Below are positions 26,106 to 33,554 of a stretch of DNA of 64,000 bases, in pieces. The notes under the pieces were generated by a model. That model had not been told where the DNA came from. It saw only the letters and a program-made list of their open reading frames with translations, and did not search any database. Source of the DNA: Oceanicella sp. SM1341 (GTDB taxonomy: Bacteria; Pseudomonadota; Alphaproteobacteria; Rhodobacterales; Rhodobacteraceae); the NCBI RefSeq assembly GCF_003448965.1, contig NZ_QRGC01000024.1:1-64000 (forward strand), in the 5' to 3' direction. The translations under genes and the position numbers were made by a program. The first letter of the stretch is position 1, and every line of letters begins with the position of its first letter.

Positions 26106-26876
26106 TTACTTCGGCGCCATGCGGATGGCGCCGTCGAGGCGGATCACCGCGGCGTTGAGCATGCCGTTCTCGATGAACTGGCGCACGAGCATCGCGTATT
26201 CCGCCGGGTCTCCCAGCCGGGCGGGAAACGGCACCTGCTGGCCGAGGCTCACCTGGGCCTCTTCCGGCAGGCCCTTGAGCATGGGTGTGAGGAACAGGCC
26301 CGGGGCGATGGTGTTCACCCTGATGCCGGCGCGCGAGAGGTCACGGGCCATCGGCAGGGTCATCCCGGCCACGCCCGCCTTGGAGGCGGCATAGCCAGCC
26401 TGGCCGATCTGCCCGTCGAAGGCGGCGACGGAAGCGGTCATCACGATGAGCCCGCGGGTGCCGTCCGCATCGAGCGGCTCGAGCGCCTGGATGCCGGCGG
26501 CGGCCCGGGAGGCCACGTTGAACGTGCCGACGAGGTTGATGCCCACGATCTTCGCGAACAGTGCGGGGTCGTGCGGCGCGCCTTCCCGGTTCACCGTGCG
26601 CGCGGCCCAGCCCACGCCGGCGCAGTTCACGCAGATGCGCTCCTGCCCCTGCGCGGCGCGCACGGCGTCAAAGCCCGCCGCCACGCTTTCGTGATCGGCC
26701 ACGTCCACCTTCGCGAAGGTGCCGCCGATATCGGCGGCCACCGCCTGCCCCGCCTCCTCGTTCATGTCGAAGATCGCCACGCGCGCGCCGCCCTCCGCCA
26801 GCATCCGCGCCGTGGCCTCGCCCAGCCCGCTCGCGCCGCCGGTCACCACGGCGGCGATGTCCCCAGACAGTTTCAT
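26106..26876 (-). CDS. SDR-family dehydrogenase, 3-hydroxyacyl-CoA dehydrogenase type II-like
   Basis: Encodes 256 residues of the classical short-chain dehydrogenase fold. The cofactor loop is TGGASGLGEATARML, followed by IFDMN (acidic residue favouring NAD), NCAGVG in place of NNAG, and the catalytic YAASK with an upstream serine in VMTASVAAFDG. The TASVAAFDGQIGQAGYAASK block is typical of HSD10-like enzymes acting on short-chain 3-hydroxyacyl-CoAs. I chose the ATG at 26874-26876 (MKLSGDIAAV). It lies 31 bp downstream of the rhodanese gene, probably in one operon. Confidence 0.88.
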   Translation of the reverse strand: MKLSGDIAAVVTGGASGLGEATARMLAEGGARVAIFDMNEEAGQAVAADIGGTFAKVDVADHESVAAGFDAVRAAQGQERICVNCAGVGWAARTVNREGAPHDPALFAKIVGINLVGTFNVASRAAAGIQALEPLDADGTRGLIVMTASVAAFDGQIGQAGYAASKAGVAGMTLPMARDLSRAGIRVNTIAPGLFLTPMLKGLPEEAQVSLGQQVPFPARLGDPAEYAMLVRQFIENGMLNAAVIRLDGAIRMAPK

Positions 26877-26907
26877 GTCCTCACCTCTCTCGGTCTTGTT
26901 GATGTCG

Positions 26908-27312
26908 TCAGCGCGCGCCCGGGGCACCCTTCGCCGGCCTGGCGACCACGGGATGGCCCGCCGCCTTCCAGCCGGTGAACCCGTCGGAGATATGCGCCAC
27001 GCGCAGCCCCATCTCCTGCGCCACCTTCGCGGAAAGCGCCGAGCGCCAGCCGGAGGCGCAGTAGAAGACGAAGCGCCTGTCCTCGGCGAACTCGGGCTTC
27101 GCGTAGGGGCTCTCGGGGTCGATCCAGAATTCCAGCATGCCGCGCGGGCAGTGGAAGGCGCCGGGGATCATCCCCTCGCGCTCCAGCTCGCGCACGTCGC
27201 GCAGGTCGACCATTCGCACCGTGGGGTCGTCGGGCAGGCCCGCCGCCTCCGCCGCCGGAATGCAGTCGAGCACCGCGTTCGCCTCGCGGACCATGTCTCG
27301 GACGTGTTTCAT
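26908..27312 (-). CDS. Rhodanese-like domain protein
   Basis: Encodes 134 residues, a single rhodanese domain. The active-site loop is FYCASGWRSALSA, with the catalytic cysteine present; VDLRDVRELEREGMIPGAFH and ISDGFTGWKAAGHPV are the family's flanking blocks. Such proteins transfer sulfane sulfur or sense persulfides in the cytoplasm. No signal peptide is visible. It is co-directional with and just upstream of the SDR gene. Confidence 0.92.
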   Translation of the reverse strand: MKHVRDMVREANAVLDCIPAAEAAGLPDDPTVRMVDLRDVRELEREGMIPGAFHCPRGMLEFWIDPESPYAKPEFAEDRRFVFYCASGWRSALSAKVAQEMGLRVAHISDGFTGWKAAGHPVVARPAKGAPGAR

Positions 27313-27481
27313 GCAGGTCTCCTCCCCGGGATGTCGCCGCGCGGGCCGTGAGCGCGCGCCCTCTCTGGCGGAGGGCTGCGGTCATCCTGCGCGCCGGGCG
27401 GCCCGCGTCAAGTCGCGAAGCCGCCGCAGCGCGCGGAGGAAGGGAGGATGGTGGTGAGGGAGGGGGGTCTCTTAACGCAGG

Positions 27482-27511
27482 CGCCCCGGCCGTTGCCGGC
27501 CGGGGCGTTTT
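27482..27511. terminator. Strong hairpin downstream of dksA
   Basis: CGCCCCGGCC pairs with GGCCGGGGCG across a 6-nt loop. On the + strand it is followed by TTTTC and on the minus strand by a non-U sequence. dksA ends 25 bp away on the minus strand, so it probably ends dksA transcription and shields the rhodanese promoter. The U-tract orientation is opposite to the only nearby gene end. Confidence 0.6.
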
Positions 27512-27535
27512 CACTTGGCCGTGGGCTCTGCCCCG

Positions 27536-27958
27536 TCAGTCGTCGCGGTAGACCCGCTCCTTGCGCTCGTGGCGCTCCTGCGCCTCGAGCGAGAGGGTCG
27601 CGATCGGCCGCGCGTCGAGACGCTTGAGGCTGATCGGCTCGCCGGTTTCCTCGCAGTAGCCGTAGGAGCCGTCCTCGAGGCGCCGCAGGGCGCTGTCGAT
27701 CTTGGCGACCAGCTTGCGCTGGCGGTCGCGGGTGCGCAGCTCGAGAGCCCTGTCGGTCTCTTCCGACGCACGATCCGCGAGATCCGGAATGTTGCGTGTC
27801 GAGTTCTGCATACCCGTCACGGTTTCCTTGGATTCGGCGAGCAGAGAAGCCTTCCAGTCGAGAAGCTTGCGGCGGAAATATTCCCGCTGGCGCGCGTTCA
27901 TGAAGGGCTCGTCTTCAGCCGGCGTGTATTCCGCACTCAGTACTACTTCAGATTTCAT
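27536..27958 (-). CDS. dksA: RNA polymerase-binding transcription factor DksA (single-cysteine type)
   Basis: Encodes 140 residues. The coiled-coil tip carries DLADRA, the DxxDxA motif that reaches into the RNA polymerase secondary channel. The C-terminal globular domain has YCEETGEPISLKRLDARPIA; canonical DksA has four zinc cysteines here, but only the first remains (the others read T, S and A). Single-cysteine DksA is documented for Rhodobacter sphaeroides, which supports the taxonomic guess. DksA acts with ppGpp on promoter kinetics. The start at 27956-27958 (MKSEVVLSAEYTPAEDEPF) is preceded by GGTGCTGGGG. Confidence 0.93.
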   Translation of the reverse strand: MKSEVVLSAEYTPAEDEPFMNARQREYFRRKLLDWKASLLAESKETVTGMQNSTRNIPDLADRASEETDRALELRTRDRQRKLVAKIDSALRRLEDGSYGYCEETGEPISLKRLDARPIATLSLEAQERHERKERVYRDD

Positions 27959-28162
27959 CCCCAGCACCTCACCACCTGACCTTTCTATCGATCTGGCTGC
28001 GGTCCCTGCGTCGAGCACTGCAGCAGAGCGATTTCCCTGGCCGCTGAGTTACCTAAAAATCCGTTGATTGTCACGCATTACATGGCTGAACTTGTCTCGC
28101 GGCTGCAGCCTGATAGGATCGAAGCCCGTGCAATGCAACATAAACGGACAGGGATGGGCCGC

Positions 28163-29002
28163 ATGCAATTTTCCGGAACAGCCGAGTATGTCGCCACCGG
28201 AGATCTCGCAATCGCGGTAAACGCGGCGATTCGCCTGGAGCGGCCCCTGCTCGTCAAAGGCGAGCCGGGAACCGGCAAGACCGAGCTGGCGTTGCAGGTG
28301 GCCCGATCGTTGGGCCTGCCGCTGATCGAGTGGTCGATCAAGTCGACCACAAGGGCCCAGCAGGGGCTCTACGAATACGACGCGGTGAGCCGGCTGCGCG
28401 ACAGCCAGCTCGGCGACGAGCGGGTGCACGACATCTCCAACTACATCCGGCGCGGCAAGCTCTGGCAGGCCTTCGCGGCGGAGGAGCGCGTGGTGCTGCT
28501 GATCGACGAGATCGACAAGGCCGACATAGAGTTTCCCAACGACCTGCTGCAGGAACTCGACCGGATGGAATTCCATGTCTACGAGACCGGCGAGACCGTG
28601 CGCGCCCGCCAGCGCCCCATCGTGATCATCACCTCCAACAACGAGAAGGACCTGCCGGACGCCTTCCTGCGCCGCTGCTTCTTCCACTACATCCGCTTCC
28701 CCGATGCAGAGACGCTGGCGCGCATCGTCGACGTGCATTTCCCCGGCATCAAGCCCGAGCTGGTGCGCGCCGCCCTCACCCGCTTCTTCGAGGTGCGCGA
28801 CACGCCGGGGCTGAAGAAGAAACCCTCCACCTCCGAGGTGCTCGACTGGCTCAAGCTGCTGGTGGCCGAGGACATGGCCCCCGCCGACCTGCAGGCAAAC
28901 CCGCGCGATGCCCTGCCGAAGCTGCACGGCGCCCTGCTGAAGAACGAGCAGGACGTGCACCTGTTCGAGCGGCTCGCCTTCATGGCGCGGAGGAACGGAT
29001 GA
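28163..29002 (+). CDS. MoxR-family AAA+ ATPase
   Basis: Encodes 279 residues: Walker A LVKGEPGTGKTELA, then KSTTRAQQGLYEYDAVSRLRDSQLGD (family signature), Walker B VVLLIDEIDKAD, sensor I ITSNNEKDLPDAFLRRC. MoxR ATPases work as chaperones with VWA-domain partners to insert metals or mature protein complexes (CoxD/CoxE is one example). I chose the ATG at 28163 (MQFSGTAEYVATG), with AGGG 9 nt upstream; the frame is open further 5' but non-homologous. It overlaps the GNAT gene by 4 bp. The VWA partner lies 2 kb downstream in the same operon. Confidence 0.92.
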   Translation: MQFSGTAEYVATGDLAIAVNAAIRLERPLLVKGEPGTGKTELALQVARSLGLPLIEWSIKSTTRAQQGLYEYDAVSRLRDSQLGDERVHDISNYIRRGKLWQAFAAEERVVLLIDEIDKADIEFPNDLLQELDRMEFHVYETGETVRARQRPIVIITSNNEKDLPDAFLRRCFFHYIRFPDAETLARIVDVHFPGIKPELVRAALTRFFEVRDTPGLKKKPSTSEVLDWLKLLVAEDMAPADLQANPRDALPKLHGALLKNEQDVHLFERLAFMARRNG

Positions 29003-29436
29003 GCGCAGCCGTCCGGCCGCTCGGCCCCGATGACCACGCCGCCTGGCGCGGGCTGTTCACCGATTACCTCACCTTCTACCGCACCACCCGGCCGGAGGAG
29101 GTCTACACCACCACCTGGGCGCGGCTGATGGACCCGGAGGTGCGCATGCACGGGGCACTGGCCGTGGCCGGCGGCCGGCCGGTGGGGCTGGTGCAATGGC
29201 TCTACCACCTGAGCACCTGGGAGGTGCCGGCGCGCGCCTATCTCAACGATCTCTACGTGAGCGAGGCCGCCCGCGGCACCGGCGCGGGCCGTGCGCTCAT
29301 CGAGCATGTCTACGCCGATGCCGATGCCCATGGCGCGGCCACCGTGTACTGGACGACGGAGGAGGACAACGCCACCGCCCGGCGGCTCTACGACCGCATC
29401 GGCACCCGCACTCCGTTCATCAAGTACGGGCGGTGA
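28999..29436 (+). CDS. GNAT-family N-acetyltransferase
   Basis: Encodes 145 residues. The acetyl-CoA loop is LYVSEAARGTGAGRALIEHV (V-x-x-x-x-R/Q-x-x-G-x-G/A), followed by YWTTEEDNATARRLYDRIG at the C terminus. The start overlaps the MoxR stop by 4 bp (ATGA), so translation is coupled. The substrate is unknown. Its position between a MoxR ATPase and its VWA partner suggests it modifies a protein or cofactor in the same process, which is inference. Confidence 0.88.
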   Translation: MSAAVRPLGPDDHAAWRGLFTDYLTFYRTTRPEEVYTTTWARLMDPEVRMHGALAVAGGRPVGLVQWLYHLSTWEVPARAYLNDLYVSEAARGTGAGRALIEHVYADADAHGAATVYWTTEEDNATARRLYDRIGTRTPFIKYGR

Positions 29437-29438
29437 GC

Positions 29439-30803
29439 ATGCGCCTCCTGCCCCATCTCCTGGGCGGGCTCGCGGCACTCGTGCTGGCGGGGTGCGAGCG
29501 CTCGGTGCCCTATGCGCCCACCGCCGCGCCGGAGATCGCGGGGCTGGGCAGCGCGCTCGCGCCCGGGCCGGTGCGCCAGGCAAACCGCGATATCGCCGAC
29601 GATCTCGTCGACCTCGTGTTCCACCCTGAGAACGGGCCCGAGCTGGAGCACCTGCTGCGCTTCGAGAGCCCGGTGCGGGTGGCGATGATCGGCGCCGGGC
29701 TCGACCAGTTCGGCCCCGATCTCGACCGGCTGATCGCGCGGATGCGCAACGAGTCGCGCCTCGACATCGCCCGCACCGAGAGCCGCGAGACCTCCAACAT
29801 CCGTGTCACCCTCGCGCCAAAGCGGCGCATGCTCGAGGTGTTTCCCGGCGCGCAGTGCTTCATCGTGCCCGGCCTGTTCACCTGGTCGGAGTTCGACATC
29901 GCGCTCAACCGCAACACCCTGCCGCGCTGGGAGGAGCTCGACACCCTCACCGGGGCGACGATCTTCATCCCCTCCACCTCGACCCCCAACGAGATCCGCG
30001 AGTGTTTCGAGGAGGAGATCGCCCAGGCCATGGGCCCGGCGAACGACCTGTTCCGCCTGCCCGAGACCGTGTTCAACGACGACAACGTCTACGCCACCCT
30101 CACCCGGTTCGACCTGCTGATCCTGCGCGTGCTTTACGACCCCGCGCTGCGCTCGGGCATGACCCGCGACGAGGCGCGCCGGGCCGCCCTCGCGGTGCTC
30201 GACGAGGTCAACCCCGAGGGCCGCCGCCTGCCCCGACGCCGCTCCATGGGCCCCGAGCCGGACTGGACCGTGCTCATCACCTCGATCTTCGAGGGCGGCA
30301 TGACGCGGGACATGAAGCGCTTCACCCTGCGCGCGGCGCTTGGCCTCGCGGTGGACTTCCCCCAGCCCGACCACCGGCTGGCCTACACGCTCGACCTGCT
30401 CGCCTCGCTCGAATACCCCGACCGCCCGGCGCTGGCCGACGGGCTGCTGCGCCGCGCGCTCGAGAGCCTGGAGGCGAACTTCCCCGACGACGACCTGCGC
30501 ACCGCGACGATCCGCCTCTACCTCGCCCAGACCCGGCTCACCCTCGACCATCCGGCCGAGGCGCTGGCGCTCGCGGACCGCGCACTGCCCGTGTTCGCGG
30601 CCTATGCCATCCCGCTCAACATCTCCCACGCGCTGCACGTGCGCGCCGGCGCCCTCACCGCGCTGGGCCGCTCGGACGAGGCGGTGACGAACGCCATCGA
30701 CTCGGTGCGCTGGGCCCGCTATGCGCAGGGGGCCGACTACAGCAACCTCGACGCGCTTCAGCAGCGTCTGGAAAACATGAGACCGCCCGGCCCCCCCGGC
30801 TGA
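29439..30803 (+). CDS. DUF2927-domain lipoprotein
   Basis: Encodes 454 residues. The lipobox LVLAGCERS follows a short signal (MRLLPHLLGGLAAL). A DUF2927 domain (about 110-300) includes CFIVPGLFTWSEFDIALNRNT and PNEIRECFEEEIAQAMGPANDL, which resemble a metzincin-like protease scaffold; the classical HExxH is replaced by RECFEEEIAQ, so catalysis is doubtful. The C-terminal third (310-445) is helical, with TPR-like Ala-rich repeats (AEALALADRALPVF). It starts 2 bp after the GNAT stop. The function is unknown. Confidence 0.85.
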   Translation: MRLLPHLLGGLAALVLAGCERSVPYAPTAAPEIAGLGSALAPGPVRQANRDIADDLVDLVFHPENGPELEHLLRFESPVRVAMIGAGLDQFGPDLDRLIARMRNESRLDIARTESRETSNIRVTLAPKRRMLEVFPGAQCFIVPGLFTWSEFDIALNRNTLPRWEELDTLTGATIFIPSTSTPNEIRECFEEEIAQAMGPANDLFRLPETVFNDDNVYATLTRFDLLILRVLYDPALRSGMTRDEARRAALAVLDEVNPEGRRLPRRRSMGPEPDWTVLITSIFEGGMTRDMKRFTLRAALGLAVDFPQPDHRLAYTLDLLASLEYPDRPALADGLLRRALESLEANFPDDDLRTATIRLYLAQTRLTLDHPAEALALADRALPVFAAYAIPLNISHALHVRAGALTALGRSDEAVTNAIDSVRWARYAQGADYSNLDALQQRLENMRPPGPPG

Positions 30804-30823
30804 GCGGCGGAGGAGACGCGCCG

Positions 30824-30994
30824 ATGATCCTGCCTGCAGCCTTCATCCTGGGCTTCATCTTCGGCTGGGTGCGCGCCGCGCGACGCGGCGGAAACCGCAT
30901 GGACCGGGCGCAATACGGCTTCGGGCATGGTATGGTGGTGATGCTGGTCACGCTGGTGGCCACGCTGCTGATCGACTCCACGCTGACAGGCTGA
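30824..30994 (+). CDS. Small two-helix membrane protein
   Basis: Encodes 56 residues with two hydrophobic segments, LPAAFILGFIFGWVRAA and GMVVMLVTLVATLLI, joined by a basic loop (RRGGNRMDRAQYGFGHG). GGAGG lies 15 bp upstream of the ATG, and the gene fits exactly between its neighbours (3 bp before the VWA gene). No known family. Its conserved-looking design and operon placement argue that it is real. Confidence 0.7.
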   Translation: MILPAAFILGFIFGWVRAARRGGNRMDRAQYGFGHGMVVMLVTLVATLLIDSTLTG

Positions 30995-30997
30995 GCC

Positions 30998-32182
30998 ATG
31001 TTCATCCCCTTCTTCCTCGCCCTGCGGGAGGCCCGCGTTCCCGTCTCGCTGCGGGAATTCCTGGCCCTGCTGGAGGCGATGCAGGAGGAGGTGGTGATGT
31101 ATGACGTGGAGGGGTTCTACCACCTCTCCCGCGCCATCCTGGTGAAGGACGAGCGGAACATCGACCGGTTCGACCGCGCCTTCGCCGAGGCTTTCCGCGG
31201 CATGGAGGCCATCGCGGCCGAGGACCTGATCTCCGGCCATGCCATCCCCGAGGAATGGCTGCGCAAGCTGGTGGAGAAGCACCTCACCGAGGAGGAGAAG
31301 GCGCAGGTCGAGGGGCTCGGCGGCTTCGACAGGCTGATGGAGACCCTGCGCCGGCGCCTCGCCGAGCAGAAGGAGCGCCACCAGGGCGGCAACAAGTGGC
31401 TGGGCATCGGCGGCACCTCGCCCTTCGGCGCGCATGGCTACAACCCCGAGGGGGTGCGCATCGGCCAGGACGAGAGCCGCCACGGCCGCGCCGTGAAGGT
31501 CTGGGACCGGCGCGAGTTCCGCAACCTCGACGACACGGTCGAGCTCGGCACCCGCAACATCAAGGTGGCGCTCAAGCGCCTGCGCCGCTGGGCGCGCGAC
31601 AGCGCCCATGAGGAGCTCGACCTCGACGGCACCATCCGCTCCACCGCCCGCCAGGGCTGGCTCGACGTGCGCACCCGCCCCGAGCGGCGCAACGCGGTGA
31701 AGGTGCTGCTGTTCCTCGACGCCGGCGGCTCGATGGACCCGCATGTGAAGGTGGTGGAGGAGCTGTTCTCCGCCGCCCGCTCCGCCTTCAAGCATTTCGA
31801 GCACTACTACTTCCACAACTGCCTCTACGAGGGCGTATGGAAGGACAACCGCCGCCGCTGGACCGAGCAGATCCCCACCACAGACCTGCTGCGCACCATC
31901 CCGAAGGACTGGAAATGCGTCTTCGTGGGCGATGCCTCGATGAGCCCCTACGAGATCGCGGCCAGGGGCGGCGCCTCCGAGCACTGGAACGAGGAGGCCG
32001 GCCATGTCTGGCTCACCCGCGCGCGCGAGGCCTGGCCCTCCGCCATCTGGGTCAACCCCGTGCCCGAGGCGCACTGGCGCTACACCCAGTCCATCGGCAT
32101 GGTGCGCGAGCTCTTCGCCGGCCGGATGTATCCCATGACCCTCGCCGGTCTCGAGGCGGGCATGAAGGAGCTGGGCCGCTGA
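30998..32182 (+). CDS. VWA-domain protein (CoxE-like, partner of MoxR)
   Basis: Encodes 394 residues. The N-terminal 230 residues are helical and charged (VPVSLREFLALLEAM, then HGYNPEGVRIGQDESRHGRAVKVWDRREFRNLDDT). The VWA domain starts near residue 236 with LLFLDAGGSMDPH, a MIDAS DxGxS in which Gly replaces the usual Ser-rich x. The later FVGDASMSPYEI supplies a second metal-coordinating stretch. CoxE-type VWA proteins work with MoxR ATPases. This one is the last gene of the MoxR operon. Confidence 0.9.
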   Translation: MFIPFFLALREARVPVSLREFLALLEAMQEEVVMYDVEGFYHLSRAILVKDERNIDRFDRAFAEAFRGMEAIAAEDLISGHAIPEEWLRKLVEKHLTEEEKAQVEGLGGFDRLMETLRRRLAEQKERHQGGNKWLGIGGTSPFGAHGYNPEGVRIGQDESRHGRAVKVWDRREFRNLDDTVELGTRNIKVALKRLRRWARDSAHEELDLDGTIRSTARQGWLDVRTRPERRNAVKVLLFLDAGGSMDPHVKVVEELFSAARSAFKHFEHYYFHNCLYEGVWKDNRRRWTEQIPTTDLLRTIPKDWKCVFVGDASMSPYEIAARGGASEHWNEEAGHVWLTRAREAWPSAIWVNPVPEAHWRYTQSIGMVRELFAGRMYPMTLAGLEAGMKELGR

Positions 32183-32482
32183 GGCCCCCGGCCGGCCGGG
32201 CCCCACGCTCCGCCTGTCCCGCCGGCCGCACCGTCGCGTCCGCCCCGCCGGCGCGGCCGGCCGGCCGGACACGGTTGCCCTCGCCGGCAGCCGGGCCCCG
32301 CCCGGCCGCGCCGGCGCCTGCCCCCGCCCGGCAAGCCCCGCCGCTTGAACTTCGGCCGGTCGCGACCGACATCAAGGCTGCCGGCACCGCCGGCGCGTAA
32401 GCTTCGCGGCAAACGACCCCGCCGGCGCCGCCCGGCACAGGACCCGGCGCCGCCCGGCACAGGACAAGGACCCGCGCCCCGC
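32183..32482. other. Very GC-rich gene-free stretch
   Basis: 300 bp of proline/arginine-coding-like GC-rich sequence without a credible gene. It contains several GGCCGGCC runs near 32190-32270 and the 22-bp tandem repeat just upstream of the M48 protease. Confidence 0.5.
32422..32465 (+). repeat. Perfect 22-bp tandem duplication
   Basis: CCGGCGCCGCCCGGCACAGG plus AC occurs twice with no spacer (32422-32443 and 32444-32465), 18 bp before the M48 protease start. The unit is not a multiple of three and lies in non-coding sequence, so copy number could vary by slippage and alter the leader. Confidence 0.85.
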
Positions 32483-33193
32483 ATGCTCCGCCTGCTTCCC
32501 CTCGTTGTGGCCCTCGTGATGGCCTGGCTCTGGTGGCAGGGCTCGTCCTGGCACACCCGGCGCAGCCTGCTCAAGCATTCGAAGCCGCTGTCCGACCCCG
32601 TGCTCGCCGCGCATGTCGCCTGCATGGCCGACACGCTGGGCACCGGACCGGTCGAGGTGCGGGTCTACGACCATACCGCCATCAACGGCCTCGCCAGCCC
32701 CGACGGCCGGGTCTATGTCACCAGCGGCCTGATCCGGCGCTACCGCGCGGGCGAGATCGGCTCCGCCGAGGTCGCCTCCGTCATCGCCCACGAGATCGGT
32801 CATCTCGCCCTCGGCCACGCGCCGCGCCGGCGGCTCGACTTTCTCGGCCAGAACGCCATGCGCCTGGTGCTCGGCCTCGTCATCGGCCGGTTCATCCCCT
32901 TCATCGGCCCGCTGATCGCCACGAAGGCGGCCGCCCTGCTCGCCTCGCTGCTCGCCGCCCGGCTTTCGCGGCGCGACGAGTTCGAGGCCGATGCCTACGG
33001 CGCCGCGCTCATGCACCGCATCGGCCTCGGCCACGCGCCGCAGGTGGCCCTGCTGCGCAAGCTCGACGCAGACGCCGGCCGGCGCGGCTCCGGCATGGTC
33101 GCCTGGCTCGCCAGCCACCCGCCGGTGCCCGACCGCATCGCCGCCATCGAAACCCTCGCGAAGGACTGGCCGGCCCCCAGCCTGCCCGACTGA
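32483..33193 (+). CDS. Membrane-anchored M48-family zinc metalloprotease
   Basis: Encodes 236 residues. An N-terminal anchor (LRLLPLVVALVMAWLWW) precedes the protease domain. Zinc ligands are HEIGHLALGH (HExxH, about residue 102) and the third glutamate in DEFEADAYG (about 167), both intact. Two hydrophobic helices lie between them, as in M48 proteases. The C-terminal LASHPPVPDRIAAIE is the family's conserved tail. The likely role is periplasmic or membrane protein quality control. The ATG at 32483 is preferred; a TTG-started longer frame adds only basic low-complexity sequence. Confidence 0.9.
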   Translation: MLRLLPLVVALVMAWLWWQGSSWHTRRSLLKHSKPLSDPVLAAHVACMADTLGTGPVEVRVYDHTAINGLASPDGRVYVTSGLIRRYRAGEIGSAEVASVIAHEIGHLALGHAPRRRLDFLGQNAMRLVLGLVIGRFIPFIGPLIATKAAALLASLLAARLSRRDEFEADAYGAALMHRIGLGHAPQVALLRKLDADAGRRGSGMVAWLASHPPVPDRIAAIETLAKDWPAPSLPD

Positions 33194-33554
33194 CCCCACC
33201 CGGGAGGCCGCGCCGGAAGGCCTGCTCTCCCGGCGGGGCCCGACCGGCTGTCCCGATCCCCCTCGCGCACCCGGCCCCCGCTGCGCCCGCCCGGCCGGCA
33301 TCCCGGCAGGCTGCACCGCCCGGCGGCGATCTGCTCCGGGAGCACCGCCTCCGAGCCGGGGCGCGGCCCCGCGCCACCGCGCCCGCCCGCGCCGCGCCGG
33401 GGCTGCCGCGCACGGCCCGAGGGGGCTCGATGCCCCCGAGGGACGTCCCTCCCCGCTCCCCTCCCCGTGCACGGTCTCTTCATCACGCGCCGGGTAGCAT
33501 CGCCGGCTGTCATGCGGCATCATCGCCGCGATCCGACGGGAGGGGACATCCGGA
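33194..33554. other. Gene-free stretch upstream of the glutamate synthase-like gene
   Basis: 361 bp, GC-rich, no supported gene. It holds a small hairpin (GGGGGC-TCGAT-GCCCCC, 33421-33437), a perfect 14-bp palindrome at 33438-33451 and a strong ribosome-binding site (GGGAGGGG) before 33555. Confidence 0.55.
33438..33451. promoter_or_regulatory. Perfect 14-bp palindrome GAGGGACGTCCCTC
   Basis: The palindrome is centred on ACGT, 104 bp before the start codon at 33555. It has the size of a dimeric-regulator operator. It adjoins a 6-bp hairpin, so an RNA structure is an alternative. Confidence 0.35.
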
